A stretch of DNA of 64,000 nucleotides from Amyelois transitella. Lineage: Eukaryota > Arthropoda > Insecta > Lepidoptera > Pyralidae. Position 1 is the stretch's first letter. Each line of letters opens with the position of its first letter. The stretch is from the NCBI RefSeq assembly GCF_032362555.1, contig NC_083527.1, forward strand, positions 7,068,001 through 7,132,000, in the 5' to 3' direction. The notes under the pieces are model-generated. The model was not told the origin of the DNA, searched no databases, and saw only the letters and a program-made list of their open reading frames with translations. This document shows positions 39,201-47,630 of this stretch, piece after piece. The translations under genes were made by a program, and so were the position numbers.

Positions 39201-40380
39201 TCTCTGTGCATGGCGTTTAAACGTAAAATGATTTTGTAATAAGTAAATCTTTGTATGCTAATAATGCTTGTATGGATAATTCAATAGGTCACGACCGTGA
39301 ATCAGTTAAGATTTTTTTCTGTCCGTCGTTAGTTCATGGTTCCTTCTATCAGGCGCACAAATAGTTGCAGTATCGTAATTATCAGGTACATTAATATATT
39401 TGCGGGGTAGACAGAGGAAAAGGCTGGAAGGCCACGTTCAGCTAACAGGCTATTAAATCACATAATCTCAATTCTATCATTAGATAAAATTGAGATTCAG
39501 AATAAAGACAGGTTGCTAGCCTATCGCCTAAAAGAATCTCAAGTTTGAAAGCTTATCCCTTAGACGCTATTACGACATCCATGGGAATGAGATGGAGTGG
39601 TCCTGTTCTTTTTTTCTATTGGTGCCGGGAACCACACGGCACAAATAATTGTACATTACATTAGTTCTACATTCATTCATGTTTTTTAATGTAGACAATG
39701 TGCATTCGTCCACGATTTAGATTTAAGAGATCTATATTTGTAAATTGACGTCCGAAGAAAATGCTGCAGTGTAGTTTGTTCCGCCGCTTCTTCTACACAT
39801 GCGCTTTGGAAGCGGTAGTAGTTATAATTAGATTTAAGTTATGTGACGTCAATAAAGTGATACCTTGTATCCAATTTTGAAAATAAATCTATTCTATTCT
39901 ATACTTTATTTATAACTTCATTTTTTTTATTATTTTACTTTATTTATATACTAGCTGTTGCCCGCGACTTCGTCCGCGTGAAGTTCGAGTTCAATCTTAA
40001 TCAGACAGACAAAAAATGTAAAAAAAAATTCTCTATCCGTTTCAGTCAAAATATTAAATGTACAGACAAAATATTTTTACCGTTTTATTACATGTTGTAT
40101 TTTGATTTTCAGTTTTTTTAAAATAAAATACTCAAATAACACAAAAAAAAAAAAATATTTTTAATAAAGAATAAAATCTTGTTTTTGTTGGGACTGAAAC
40201 TTGTATATTTTACTTACTTAATACAGTTATATATTTATATAAATCCACAGACGGGAGACTCCAGTGAAAGTGGAGCGGGTGACCGGCTTCCCGCGACTGG
40301 GCTCCCGCCGCGTGTCGTGTCGCAGGACGTTACGACAACTGCGCGCCGAGCCCAGCGCCCAACCTGCTTTGGTCGCCTGA
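30158..40380 (+). CDS. FERM-domain protein (band 4.1 superfamily), 7 coding exons, 334 aa
   Basis: Exons: 30150-30277 (ATG at 30158), 33111-33258, 34017-34133, 35217-35367, 35622-35774, 36697-36882 and 40251-40380. All junction phases agree and the sum is 335 codons with the stop. The FERM F1 lobe starts at VRVELMDGEHITVDMD (about 25) and includes KVCDNLDLVEKDYFGLLHA and VKFAVKFYPPEPSELG. F2 has GRLTCSNITHALLASYRRQA and GQTPAEADLNYLETAKRLPL. F3 (PH-like) has MNRFPWAKITKISYNKRTYT and ends LWRCSVEHHIFFR at about 290. After it comes only a short tail with GFPRLGSRR, the beginning of a FERM-adjacent motif. By eye F2/F3 are nearest EPB41L5/Yurt-type proteins, but the specific orthologue is uncertain. 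Expected role: linking membrane proteins to the cortical cytoskeleton. An untranslated first exon probably lies upstream. The acid lipase is nested in the last intron. Confidence 0.82.
30307..30935 (+). repeat. Two short elements followed by a Helitron-like element
   Basis: Full short element 30307-30568, 3' partial 30585-30718. Then a repeat with GAAACGGCTTGACCGATTCT and the end CAACGTTTGCCGGGACAGCT (about 30720-30935), the family whose ends form the tandem array beside the LINE. Confidence 0.75.
31222..31640. repeat. Short elements, minus partial and plus full
   Basis: Minus piece 31222-31333. Plus copy 31342-31640 starting GTGCCGTGTGGTTCCCGGCA with an extended TATGTATGTATGG tail. Confidence 0.8.
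31928..32335 (+). repeat. Two Helitron-like elements in series
   Basis: 31928-32190: TCTATACTAATATTATAAAG to CGCGGACGGAGTCGCGGGCA. 32200-32330: GAAACGGCTTGACCGATTCT to CGTTCTCCGGGACAGCTA. Confidence 0.65.
32630..32905 (+). repeat. Short element, rearranged
   Basis: Starts GTGCCGTGTGGTTCCCGGCA. The middle contains a small inverted duplication (GAGATTCAAACAGTGACAC then GTTTGAATCTC) before the 3' end. Confidence 0.75.
33111..33258 (+). CDS. FERM gene exon 2
   Basis: Acceptor TTTGTATTACAG, donor AAA A|GTAAGT, phase 0 to 1. The acceptor lies directly at the end of a short-element-like tail (GACGGGACCATATGTATG, 33083-33100). Codes KARGSDLLDKVCDNLDLVEK and WVDLNRRLSKTFK. Confidence 0.85.
33305..33655. 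repeat. RTE 3' end (plus) and short-element piece (minus)
   Basis: RTE fragment 33308-33540 extends further 5' than the others (GGAAGACCTAGACGAACGTA). It is followed by a minus short-element 3' half to 33655. Confidence 0.8.
33757..33980 (-). repeat. tRNA-derived SINE
   Basis: TATACGGGACAAATTACACA to the inverted head GCGCCACAGAGGCCGTC. It ends 36 bp before the acceptor AG of FERM exon 3. Confidence 0.8.
34017..34133 (+). CDS. FERM gene exon 3
   Basis: Acceptor CCACTTTCAG, donor GAAG|GTAACA, phase 1 to 1. Codes EPWDVKFAVKFYPPEPSELG and RHQLVLAVSKDLMEG. Confidence 0.85.
34211..34410 (-). repeat. Dispersed repeat of Helitron-like type
   Basis: GCCCGCGACTTCGTCCGCATGGAAACCC to ACTTTCGCCTTTATAATAGT. 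A near-identical copy lies at 56200-56402. Confidence 0.6.
34615..34757 (+). repeat. Two partial tandem copies of the start of FERM exon 4
   Basis: Each contains the region around the exon-4 acceptor (TATACCCAGG) and first codons (TGACATGTTGTAACATAACT) followed by CACGCGCCTCAGATTCAG. They are not in frame with a full exon, so they read as decayed duplications. Confidence 0.65.
34744..35214 (+). repeat. RTE fragment and short element inserted in series at one target
   Basis: RTE 3' fragment 34758-34924 is flanked by the 14-bp duplication GTATTTCTGTACCG (34744-34757 and 34925-34938). A short element starts at 34938 and runs to about 35203. It is followed by a third, slightly changed target copy GTATTCCTATACC that leads into the exon-4 acceptor. 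Confidence 0.85.
35217..35367 (+). CDS. FERM gene exon 4
   Basis: Acceptor CCTATACCCAG, donor CATAC|GTGAGT, phase 1 to 2. GC-rich compared with its surroundings. Codes GRLTCSNITHALLASYRRQA, a proline/arginine/alanine-rich loop, then DEMEDKIDELYMKHT. Confidence 0.85.
35530..35612 (+). repeat. Short element 3' part
   Basis: From GGCCCATCATTCTTTTCAAG to GATTATATGCATGTAT. Its tail joins directly to the polypyrimidine tract of FERM exon 5. Confidence 0.75.
35622..35774 (+). CDS. FERM gene exon 5
   Basis: Acceptor TTTCTTTCACAG, donor ACGG|GTGAGT, phase 2 to 2. Codes GQTPAEADLNYLETAKRLPL and YGAELHVASDVQWADIVLAV. Confidence 0.87.
35778..36250. repeat. CCCTGTA/CCCTGTG heptamer minisatellite
   Basis: About 65 units of a 7-bp repeat CCCTGTA, with blocks of CCCTGTG and variants GCACTGT and GCCGTGT. 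It starts four bases after the exon-5 donor GTGAGT. A unit of seven without stops leaves all frames open on both strands, so the long predicted proteins here are artefacts. Confidence 0.95.
36364..36690. repeat. Short-element 3' piece and inverted dispersed repeat
   Basis: 36364-36418 is a short-element 3' end. 36480-36680 is an inverted copy of the GTCTGTCGCGCGGTTCCCC family also seen at 835-963. Confidence 0.6.
36697..36882 (+). CDS. FERM gene exon 6
   Basis: Acceptor AATATGTTACAG, donor TTCAG|GTAATG, phase 2 to 2. Codes the F3 lobe: QVMNRFPWAKITKISYNKRT to KKLWRCSVEHHIFF. Confidence 0.87.
37103..37345 (-). repeat. Short element, minus orientation
   Basis: TCACGTCTATTTCCCTTGCG to ACCGGGAACCACACGGCACC. 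Confidence 0.8.
37346..37962 (-). repeat. AT-rich intron sequence and Helitron-like element
   Basis: 37346-37690 is unassigned AT-rich sequence. About 37695-37962 is a minus Helitron-like copy (TTGGGCATCATTGAAGC, inverted end ATAATATTAGTAGGTATAGA). It lies about 30 bp beyond the 3' end of the nested lipase. Confidence 0.55.
37994..39211 (-). CDS. Acid lipase (lipase 3 / gastric-lysosomal lipase type), 405 aa, intronless
   Basis: Signal peptide at residues 1 to about 21 (VQIIITFLVL core). N-terminal family motif FSQLAWKYGYDSEQHYVTTE with EDGYILTTFR. Oxyanion strand LLLMHGLLMSS. Nucleophile serine in GYSQGAG (about 176), acid Asp in YGGNDGLVG (about 348) and His in WNHVDF (about 380), so the catalytic triad is complete. 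Length matches the AB-hydrolase acid lipase family. Predicted role: secreted or lysosomal hydrolysis of neutral lipids or sterol esters, in gut or fat body. It sits on the opposite strand inside the last intron of the FERM gene. The single exon suggests retroposition or ancient intron loss. No poly(A) remnant or target duplication was seen. Confidence 0.9.
   Translation of the reverse strand: MHRERFVQIIITFLVLKECYSINLRNNVGSAVLNSPDSELNFSQLAWKYGYDSEQHYVTTEDGYILTTFRMKARKCGDKTPPLLLMHGLLMSSDTFLDAGPGVGLAYLLADACYDVWVGNVRGNYHSRAHVTLNPDIDAKFWNFSYDQMGYYDVPATVDYVLEQTGERNLRYIGYSQGAGSAFIMCSERPGYCDKLRVFITLAPSTRHKYTKSQLARSLVINFRKYERVLTKARVYEVLGKPESVPDYVAMFCRLNMGPGSICRSALTLLDSSHPRSVTLSTVSTLFGHLTAGTSIHNLAHYGQDMVSDDFHKFDYGADNLNVYGTKYPPKYKLRATTAPVFIIYGGNDGLVGVKDVEWLVSQLPNVIETWLVPDPKWNHVDFMYSQHIPTLIFPKIQQYLMRYN
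39385..39646 (-). repeat. Short element, minus orientation
   Basis: TTTGCGGGGTAGACAGAGG to GCCGGGAACCACACGGCACA, about 170 bp upstream of the lipase start codon. Confidence 0.75.
39690..39905 (+). repeat. CR1-like LINE 3' end, 5'-truncated
   Basis: Contains the hairpin CCGCTTCTTCTACACATGCG...GGAAGCGG and ends AAATCTATTCTATTCTATA, the tail type of the CR1-like family. Confidence 0.75.
39953..40140 (-). repeat. Helitron-like element
   Basis: Starts CTAGCTGTTGCCCGCGACTT. A sister copy is at 60228-60420. Confidence 0.6.
40251..40380 (+). CDS. FERM gene exon 7 (C-terminus and stop)
   Basis: Acceptor TAAATCCACAG, phase 2, 43 codons to TGA at 40378-40380. Arginine-rich tail with GFPRLGSRR and CRRTLRQLRAE. 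The stop overlaps a poly(A) signal: TGAAATAAAAC. Confidence 0.82.
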
Positions 40381-40650
40381 AATAAAACATGTAATCACGT
40401 CTATATACGGGTAGACAGAGCCAACAGTCTTGAAAAGACTGATAGGCCACGTTCAGCTGTTTGGCTTTAAGATGGAATTGAGATTCAAATAGTGACAGGT
40501 TGCTAGCCCATCGCCTAAAAGAAGAATCCCAAGGGTTAGGCTTATACCTAACCCTTATTCGCCTTTTACGACATCCATGGGAGAGAGATGGAGTGGCCCG
40601 TTTCTTTTTTCTATTGGTGCCGGGAACCACACGGCACCCTGAAATAAAAC
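40376..40650 (-). repeat. Short element at the FERM stop codon with 13-bp target duplication
   Basis: The element occupies 40389-40637 and is flanked by CCTGAAATAAAAC at 40376-40388 and 40638-40650. The duplicated target contains the stop codon and the AATAAA signal, so both now exist twice. This copy fixes the 5' boundary of the family at GTGCCGTGTGG. Confidence 0.92.
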
Positions 40651-40662
40651 TAGTAGTTTAAA

Positions 40663-40971
40663 TCGTGTCGTGTCGCAGAACGCTAAGACAACGGCAGGTA
40701 GAACGCACAATCTAATAATAACTAAGAATTTTTAGTTCGTGTGGTTAGCGGAGTTTAGCGCTCAGCCTGCTTTAGTTGCCTGATATATGCTGCAGTGTAG
40801 TTTGTTCCGCCGCTTCTTCTGGAAGCGGAATTAGATATAATTAGATTTAAGTGATGTGACGTCAATAAGTGATTCCTTTTATCCAATTTTGAAAATAAAT
40901 CTATTCTATTCTATTTTATAAAAAAAATAAATAAAATTAAGTCGTGTCGTGTCGCAAGACGTTACGCTACA
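40663..40971 (+). repeat. Decayed copies of FERM exon 7 and a LINE 3' end
   Basis: 40663-40695 and 40755-40783 match the middle and end of exon 7 (CGTGTCGTGTCGCAG, CAGCCTGCTTTAGTTGCCTG). 40941-40971 is a third copy (GTCGTGTCGTGTCGCAAGAC). A CR1-like LINE 3' end (40786-40917) lies between. Confidence 0.65.
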
Positions 40972-41271
40972 CAGTATTATTATACCTAATATCAGATGTA
41001 AAAAGTATTTTGTTAAAAAACTAAAATTAGAATAATAAATGCTTTTTTTATGTACCAAGTAATTTTCAAATACAAAATAGGTTTGACTTTTGTATTTTAC
41101 GCAAAATACATATAGGTATTAAAACATTTTATTGTAATATATTTTTGTTGCAAAATCAATTTCTAGTTTTTAAGATTCAATAATAATAAGGAACTTTTGT
41201 AAGTCACTGTTTGTATGTCAGCAAAGCCACAGGAATAGGCTAGTGACAAAATTATAAAATAAATCTTCCTC

Positions 41272-41505
41272 CTCCTGGCTTTAGTCCCGGTTGCATCCTA
41301 ACCACTCTGGAGAGGAGCCTGGGTATGCCTTTGACCATGGATCCTGGATTGGGTGAGTCAGGTTTTTACACGAAGCGACTCCCGTCTGACCTCCGCAACC
41401 TTTGCAGTGAAACCTAATACGTATTAGATCTATCATGGTTACACATCCAGTTGCCTGAATGTGCAGGTTTCCTCACGATGTTTTCCCTCACCGTCTCAAT
41501 ATATA
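41272..41505 (+). repeat. Dispersed repeat with GGATCCTGGATTGGGTGAGT core
   Basis: CCTCCTGGCTTTAGTCCCGG to TTCCTCACGATGTTTTCCC. Other copies at 44764-44915 and 45570-45790 and inverted at 56985-57065. Probably the end of a non-LTR family; not identified. Confidence 0.65.
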
Positions 41506-41792
41506 CTATCTACTTAAAAAGCTGAATAGTTTGTTTGTTTGTTTGAACGCGCTAATGTCAGGAACTACTGGTCAGAATTGAAAAATTATTTTTACGTCGA
41601 ATAGACATGGTCTATTCGACGAAAAAAGGAGGAAGGAAGGCTTTAGGCTATATAACATCACGCTGCAACTATAAGGAGCAAAGAAATAATGGAAAATGCG
41701 AAAAAACGGGGAAAATTATTCATCCTTGAGGGCTTCAATGATGCCCATAATAATTATTCGACGCAGACGAAGTCGCGGGCACAGCTAGTGTT
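41506..41792 (+). repeat. Helitron-like element, complete 3' end
   Basis: Ends GACGAAGTCGCGGGCACAGCTAGT, with the GC hairpin just before CTAG. Confidence 0.65.
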
Positions 41793-42157
41793 ATTATAAA
41801 ATGTTTAGAATTAAATTAAATTATTAATATTACTTAGTGCCATTTCAACATCGACACGAACATTTTGAAATAAATTGTTATTTATAAGGTCCTACTTTAT
41901 AAACGACTGAATAAATTACTTTAATAAAATTAAATATTAGTTTCATTTCATTATACATACTTAATTTTTAGGGTACCGTGCCTAAATGATAAAATGGGTC
42001 CCTACTAAGCCTCCACTGTCTGTCACCTACAATTTCAATTTCAATTAATTTATTACATATCATTTTGTACATTTCAGTTGTAACTACTACAATAGTCACT
42101 GGTTTAATAATAACATTATTATTGGACCGGCAAGTGGTTTTGTCAAATTAATTAATT
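41793..42157. other. AT-rich intergenic stretch
   Basis: Nothing recognised. Confidence 0.3.
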
Positions 42158-42408
42158 GTGCCGTGTGGTTCCCGGCACCAATACAAAAAAGAATAGGACC
42201 ACTCCTTCTCTTTCCCATGGATGTCGTAAAAGGCGACTAAGGGATAGGCTCACAAACTTGGGATTCTTTTTTAAGCGTTGGGCTAGCAACTTGTCACTAT
42301 TTGAATCTCAATTCTATCATTAAGCCAAATAGCTGAACGTGGCCATTCTGTCTTTTCAAGACTGTTGGCTCTGTCTACCCCGCAAGGGATATGTACATAT
42401 GTATGTAT
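42158..42408 (+). repeat. Short element, full length
   Basis: GTGCCGTGTGGTTCCCGGCA to GGGATATGTACATATGTATG. Confidence 0.85.
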
Positions 42409-42599
42409 TTAGTGTGATTTGATTTTATTCAATTCAAATTAGCATAATATAATTTGAATTCTAATTGCGTCAATATCATTAATTTGTATTTAATGTCAAT
42501 TTATTGATTTATAAATATTTTATCATTTTCTTCACACCGTAAATTATCTGGAACGGTATTATATAATTTTATTGTCATAGCTAGTGGTCCGGACTTAAA

Positions 42600-42833
42600 C
42601 GGCCTCTGTGGCGCAGCGGTAGTGCGCTTGTCAGTGACACCGGAGGTCCCAGGTTCGAATCCCGGCCAGGGCAATATGAGAATAGAACTTTTTCTGCTTG
42701 GCCTGAGTCTTGGATGTTTATCTATATAAGTATTTATTATATATAATAGGTATCTTTGAGTTAGTATCTCGTAACACAAGTCTCGAACTTACTTCGAGGC
42801 TAACTCAATCTGTGTAATTTGTCCCGTATATAG
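42600..42833 (+). repeat. tRNA-derived SINE, full length
   Basis: GGCCTCTGTGGCGCAGCGGT head, CCCAGGTTCGAATCCCGGCC B box, GTGTAATTTGTCCCGTATAT end. Confidence 0.85.
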
Positions 42834-42863
42834 GTATTTATTTATCAGTACATGCTCAACATA

Positions 42864-43182
42864 GTTGTGCCGTGTGGATCTAGGCACTTCGGAATAGGAT
42901 TACTGCATCTCTTTTTCGAGGATCGTAAAATGGTATTACTGGAAAAGACACATTAATTTATGGGCTAACAACCTGTCACTATTGACAAAAATTCTTTTTG
43001 TGTCGAATAGACCATTTATCGAGGAAGGCTTTAGGCTATATAACATCACGCTGCAACTATAAGGAGCAAAGAAATAATGGAAAATGTGAAAAACAAAATC
43101 GGGGAAAATTATTCATCCTTGAGGGCTTCAATGATGCCCAAACTAACTATTCCACACGGACGAAGTCGCGGGAACAGCTATG
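42864..43182 (+). repeat. Degenerate short element and Helitron-like element
   Basis: 42864-42980 is a decayed short element (GTGCCGTGTGGATCTAGGCA). 42985-43182 is a Helitron-like body ending GACGAAGTCGCGGGAACAGCTA. Confidence 0.6.
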
Positions 43183-43377
43183 TATATATGTCAGTTGAGA
43201 TGCCAAATGAACAACTGTTTCAATAGTATTAGTTACCTACATGATTTTAATGTGTCATTATTTGTACAGTATGTTGAAAGTGAGTGATCGCCAAATAATT
43301 TATTTGTTGAAGGGTTTTTGGCAAGTCATTTCAGTAAATAATTAAAGTTCACAAATTTTAAAAGAATGTAAAAAGAC

Positions 43378-43634
43378 TTGTGGTTCCCGGCACCAATACA
43401 AAAAAGAATAGAACCACTCCATCTCTTTCCCACGGACGTCGTAAAAGGCGACTAATGGATAAGCTTACATACTTGGGATTCTTTTTTAGGTGATGGGCTG
43501 GCAACCTGTCACTATTTGAATCTTAATTCTATCATTAAACCAAATAGCTGAACGTGGCCATTCAGTCTTCTCAAGACCGTTCGCTCTGTCTGCCCCGCAA
43601 GTAATATAAACGTGACTATATGCATGTAGGTAAG
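43378..43634 (+). repeat. Short element
   Basis: TTGTGGTTCCCGGCACCAAT to ACGTGACTATATGCATGTAG. Confidence 0.8.
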
Positions 43635-43869
43635 TTTCGCTTTACACGGGCTGATTAATAATTTTTATACTGGCCCTAAAAGTTACTCAAGAACTAATAA
43701 CTAATAATTGGTAGTACCATATGTATAAATAATAAATTATTTCACTAATGACACCTGCGAAAATTTCCTAGGAATTATGTAAAAGTTGGTATATAATATT
43801 AGTTTAACATCATGAACAAAAAACATGACGCGCGGAATCTACTTAATTTTTGGTACCTATATACACATA

Positions 43870-44025
43870 TGTATAACTGCTTAAGTCTTTACCCCGTACG
43901 AGGCAGACAGAGCCAAAAGTCTAAAAAGTATGGAAGGCCACGTTCAGCTGGGTAACGTAATTAATGATAGAATTGAGTTTCAGATAGTGACAAGTTGCTA
44001 GCCCATCGCTTAAACTAAGAATCCA
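43870..44025 (-). repeat. Short element, minus, partial
   Basis: CTTAAGTCTTTACCCCGTACG to GTTGCTAGCCCATCGCTTAA. Confidence 0.6.
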
Positions 44026-44194
44026 TAAGTAGTTTTAGTTTAAATTTGATTTAATTGTCATCTATTTTTAGTGGTTTGAAGTGTTTATGAATAATTTACC
44101 TAAGGGATAAGAACGTGATTAAATATAAGTATGTTGTGTTTCTTTTAATATCCTAAAAAAAATATAAGAGTATTTCCCTTGGTTGACTTTCTCG

Positions 44195-44375
44195 TAAATG
44201 AACTGTTGTTCACCCTTGTCTCAATTTAGTATGCGATCCTCTTATTGTCAGGTTGGCTGGAAGAGATCCTACTTAGGGATAAGCCCGCCTTTGTGCTGTA
44301 CTGCTGTTTTATATTTGTAATGTACGCCTTTAGTGAACAATAAAGCATTTACTTACTTATTTACTTATACTATTT
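44195..44375 (+). repeat. LINE 3'-end remnant
   Basis: GTTGGCTGGAAGAGATCC to GAACAATAAAGCATTTACTT, with a TTACT-type tail. Same family as 22770-22945. Confidence 0.55.
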
Positions 44376-44394
44376 AAAGAAAATCAGCCTACAA

Positions 44395-44915
44395 CATACA
44401 TACATACGCATATCCCTTGCAGGGGTAGGCAGAGCCAAAAGTCTTGAAAAGACTGAATGGCCACGTTCAGCTATTTGGCTTAATGATAGAATTGAGATTC
44501 AAATAGTGACAGATTGCTAGCCCATCGCCTTAAAAAAGAATCCCAAGTTTGTAATCCCTTAGTCGCCTTTCACGACGTCCATGGGAAAGAGATGGAGTGG
44601 TCCTATTCTTTTTTGTATTGGTGCCGGGAACCACACGGCACTAAAGAAAATCAGCCTACAATATGTTTTCAATCGCTTTCAAACCAACAAAGAGAGATTT
44701 AATGGTCATATTATAAAATACTATAAAACGACACGATTTACCATAGAAAAAGCTTTATCATAATCCTGGGTGAGTCAGGATTTACACGAAGCGACTCCCG
44801 TCTGACCTCCGCAACCTTTCCAGGGGAAATTAACCTATATTCCGACTTGGTTACACATTTAGATTTTTTGCCTGAATGTGCAGGTAACCTCACGATGTTT
44901 TTCAAAGGTACAAAA
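44395..44915. repeat. Short element (minus) and GGATCC-type repeat fragment (plus)
   Basis: 44395-44641 is a full minus short element. 44764-44915 carries CCTGGGTGAGTCAGGATTTACACG from the 41272 family. Confidence 0.75.
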
Positions 44916-45124
44916 AAATTATTTTAAAAAATAAACACACGACGTTAAAGTTGCTTTTATGAATTAAACATAACGTTATCTCGTTTTTATATCTTGATTT
45001 ACATGATGATATATTAAATGATGGTTTTAGAATACAGGTTTAGAATCGTAATAATTGTATTTAAAGGGAAAATGACTAAGTGGACTTTACGTACGGACAT
45101 TTTTTTTCATCCATTTCATCCGTA

Positions 45125-45545
45125 CATACATATAATCACGTCTATATCCATTGCGGAGTAGACAGAGTCAACAGTCTGATAGGTCACGTTTTTGGCTTAA
45201 TGATAGAATTGATATTCAAATAGTGACAAGTTGCTAATCCGTTGCTTAAAAGAAGAATCCCAAATTTAAAAACTTATCCCTTAGTCGCATTTTACGTCAT
45301 CCATGGGAACGGACTGGTCCTATTATTATTTTTTTGCTGCCGGGAATCACACGACACATATCAACATCCGATTAATATTAATTTCAAAATATTGAAATAT
45401 TTTAGAACGTATTCAACTTTGAATTCTCCTTGTAGTTGATGGGCTAACTTGTCACTGTTTGAATCACAATTCCATCATTTTAAGCCATACATCTGAACGT
45501 GGCCTATCAGTCTTTACGAGGTTTTGATTCTCCGTCTTCCGTAAG
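45125..45545. repeat. Short elements, minus copy then plus fragment
   Basis: 45125-45358 (ATAATCACGTCTATATCC to CCGGGAATCACACGACAC). 45435-45545 is a degraded plus piece. Confidence 0.65.
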
Positions 45546-45569
45546 GAAGAAAAATGTAATTATCTTCTT

Positions 45570-45920
45570 CCTCCTAGCTTTAGTCCCGGTTGCATCCTCA
45601 CCACTCTGGAGAGGAGCCTGGGTGTGCCTGTTACCATGGATCCTGGATTGGGTGAGTCAGGTTTTTACACGAAGCGACTGCCATCTGACCTCCGCAACCT
45701 TTGCAGGTAAACCTGATCCGTATTGGATCTATGGTTACACATCCAGTCGCCTGAATGTGCAGGTTTCCTCACGATGTTTTCCCTCGCCGTAAGTGCGTAA
45801 AAACGCGTTATTATGTATGTTTGTATGTATATCTGAAACTTATTTATCTCAACTTACGTATGGAACTCGAGACCTTGTGATTCAGATTCTATACCACTGC
45901 GCCATGGAGGCCGACAACTT
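45570..45920 (+). repeat. GGATCC-type repeat and SINE remnant
   Basis: 45570-45790 is a good copy of the 41272 family. 45855-45915 keeps an inverted tRNA-SINE head (CTGCGCCATGGAGGCCG). Confidence 0.65.
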
Positions 45921-46276
45921 ACTCGTCTTGTTCTTTAGTCGATTTTTACCTTCGACAGATGATAAGTTCGAGGAATCGAAGCTGAAGGCTTTCTCGGTAC
46001 AAATATTCGATAATTAATATGTTATTATCAGTTATTCTGATACATGAGCTGCTATTATCCTTAATGTGTCACAGCTTGTGGATATACTGGCATTTTAGAA
46101 AAGAGCCGAGCGATTATACGAGCGAGCGAAGCGAATGAGGTCTACCTACCAATAAATTTTGGTCGAAAATGCGTGTATATGTATGTTTGTATCCCGATAA
46201 CTTTCGAACCGCTCTGGTCGGGTTTTGATGTTTAAAATGTACTATATAAAATCTGTTAATCAGTTTATAAGATACT

Positions 46277-46975
46277 AGCGACCCGCCCCGGCTTCGCACG
46301 GATGCACGGCCGATACTAAATATATCTCTATTAGAACTAACTAAAGGACCGCCCGCAAAGCGGCTAAAGTCTTGCTCCCGACAAAAGTGTCACTTCTGCC
46401 TGCAGTCTCGGGCCGTGCAGCAGAAATCGTAATATTTTAATTTCACCACAACTACAAAACCAAACGTCCAATTTTAATCATTCAAAAACCAAATATTATC
46501 TACATAAACTGTACTTATTGATGAAATTATTTATTTTGATAAGGATTAATAGCATGAGTAAAAAAACGCGTTTAAATGTAGACCAAAAAAAATTCAATAT
46601 TTTTGAATAAAAATGTGGTTGTTGTGCCTCACTCGACATAGATAGGTATAGTGTGTCGCGGACTTTTTTGTAGATATTTATAAGATCTACAATTAATTAA
46701 AACATTTTATGGTTCTATCTTTTGTAGTTTAGGCAGCGTACGCAAAATAAGTAACTTTTTGGTTGATTTTCTTCAGTTTGTGTCCGAAAAATCCAAATAT
46801 ATTACGGAACCCTATTTTTCCAAAATAAAATATAGTCTATGTTACTCGTGGATAATGTAGCTTTCGAATGGTGAAAGAATTTTTAAAATCGGTCCAGTAG
46901 TTTTTGAGCCTATTCATTACAACCAAACAAACAAAGTTTTCCTCTTTATAATATTAGTGTAGATTCACAATTTTA
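46277..46975 (-). repeat. Helitron-like element, long copy
   Basis: Inverted CTAG end CTAGCGACCCGCCCCGGCTT and inverted TC end TTATAATATTAGTGTAGA. A shorter relative in the other orientation is at 58895-59122. About 700 bp, no coding sequence. Confidence 0.65.
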
Positions 46976-47029
46976 TAAATATTTAAAGTGTTCACGTTTA
47001 TATATTGAAAGTATTTTAGAAACTTTGGT

Positions 47030-47490
47030 TTTAAAAGAAGAATCCCATGTTTATAAGCCTATCTTTTAGTCGCCTTTTTCGACATCCATGAGAAAGAGAT
47101 GAAGTGATTCTATTCTTTTTTTTACTGACGCCGGGAACCACAATACACATCGTAACTAATTACTGTAATTAATAAAAGTTATTTGCGGAATACTTATTGC
47201 TATTACAATTACTAACTAATTGTAATATTAAAGTTATAAATAAATATATAATGCGTTGAACGTCATTGCGGCAGGCATGCAAATGATGATTGTTCTTAAC
47301 GTGAGTCTTAAGAGGCAATACCTGTTTTAACACTGTCTCTGCGGTGAGGTTAAGTTCATAATTGGCATTGAGATTGGATAAATAATACTTTTGTACATTA
47401 TAAAAATATTTCAGTATTTTTTAGGTAAGTACCTATTTAATTTTGTTTAAAATATACTCGTATTTTAGTTTAAAGTGCCAGTGAATTTTA
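47030..47490. repeat. Short-element 5' half (minus) and AT-rich sequence
   Basis: 47030-47145 is the inverted 5' half of a short element (CGACATCCATGAGAAAGAG, CGCCGGGAACCACAA). The rest is unassigned. Confidence 0.55.
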
Positions 47491-47492
47491 AT

Positions 47493-47620
47493 AATCTATA
47501 CTAATATTATAAAGCTGAAGAGTTTGTTTGTTTGAACGCGCTTATCTCAGAAACAACTGGTCCGAATTGAAAAATTCTTTTTGCGTTGAATTTATCGACC
47601 ATTTATCGAGGAAGGCAATG
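47493..47620 (+). repeat. Helitron-like element interrupted at the RTE tail
   Basis: TCTATACTAATATTATAAAG to CCATTTATCGAGGAAGGC. The rest of the body is missing where the RTE tail begins. Confidence 0.6.
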
Positions 47621-47630
47621 GGCTAGCATA

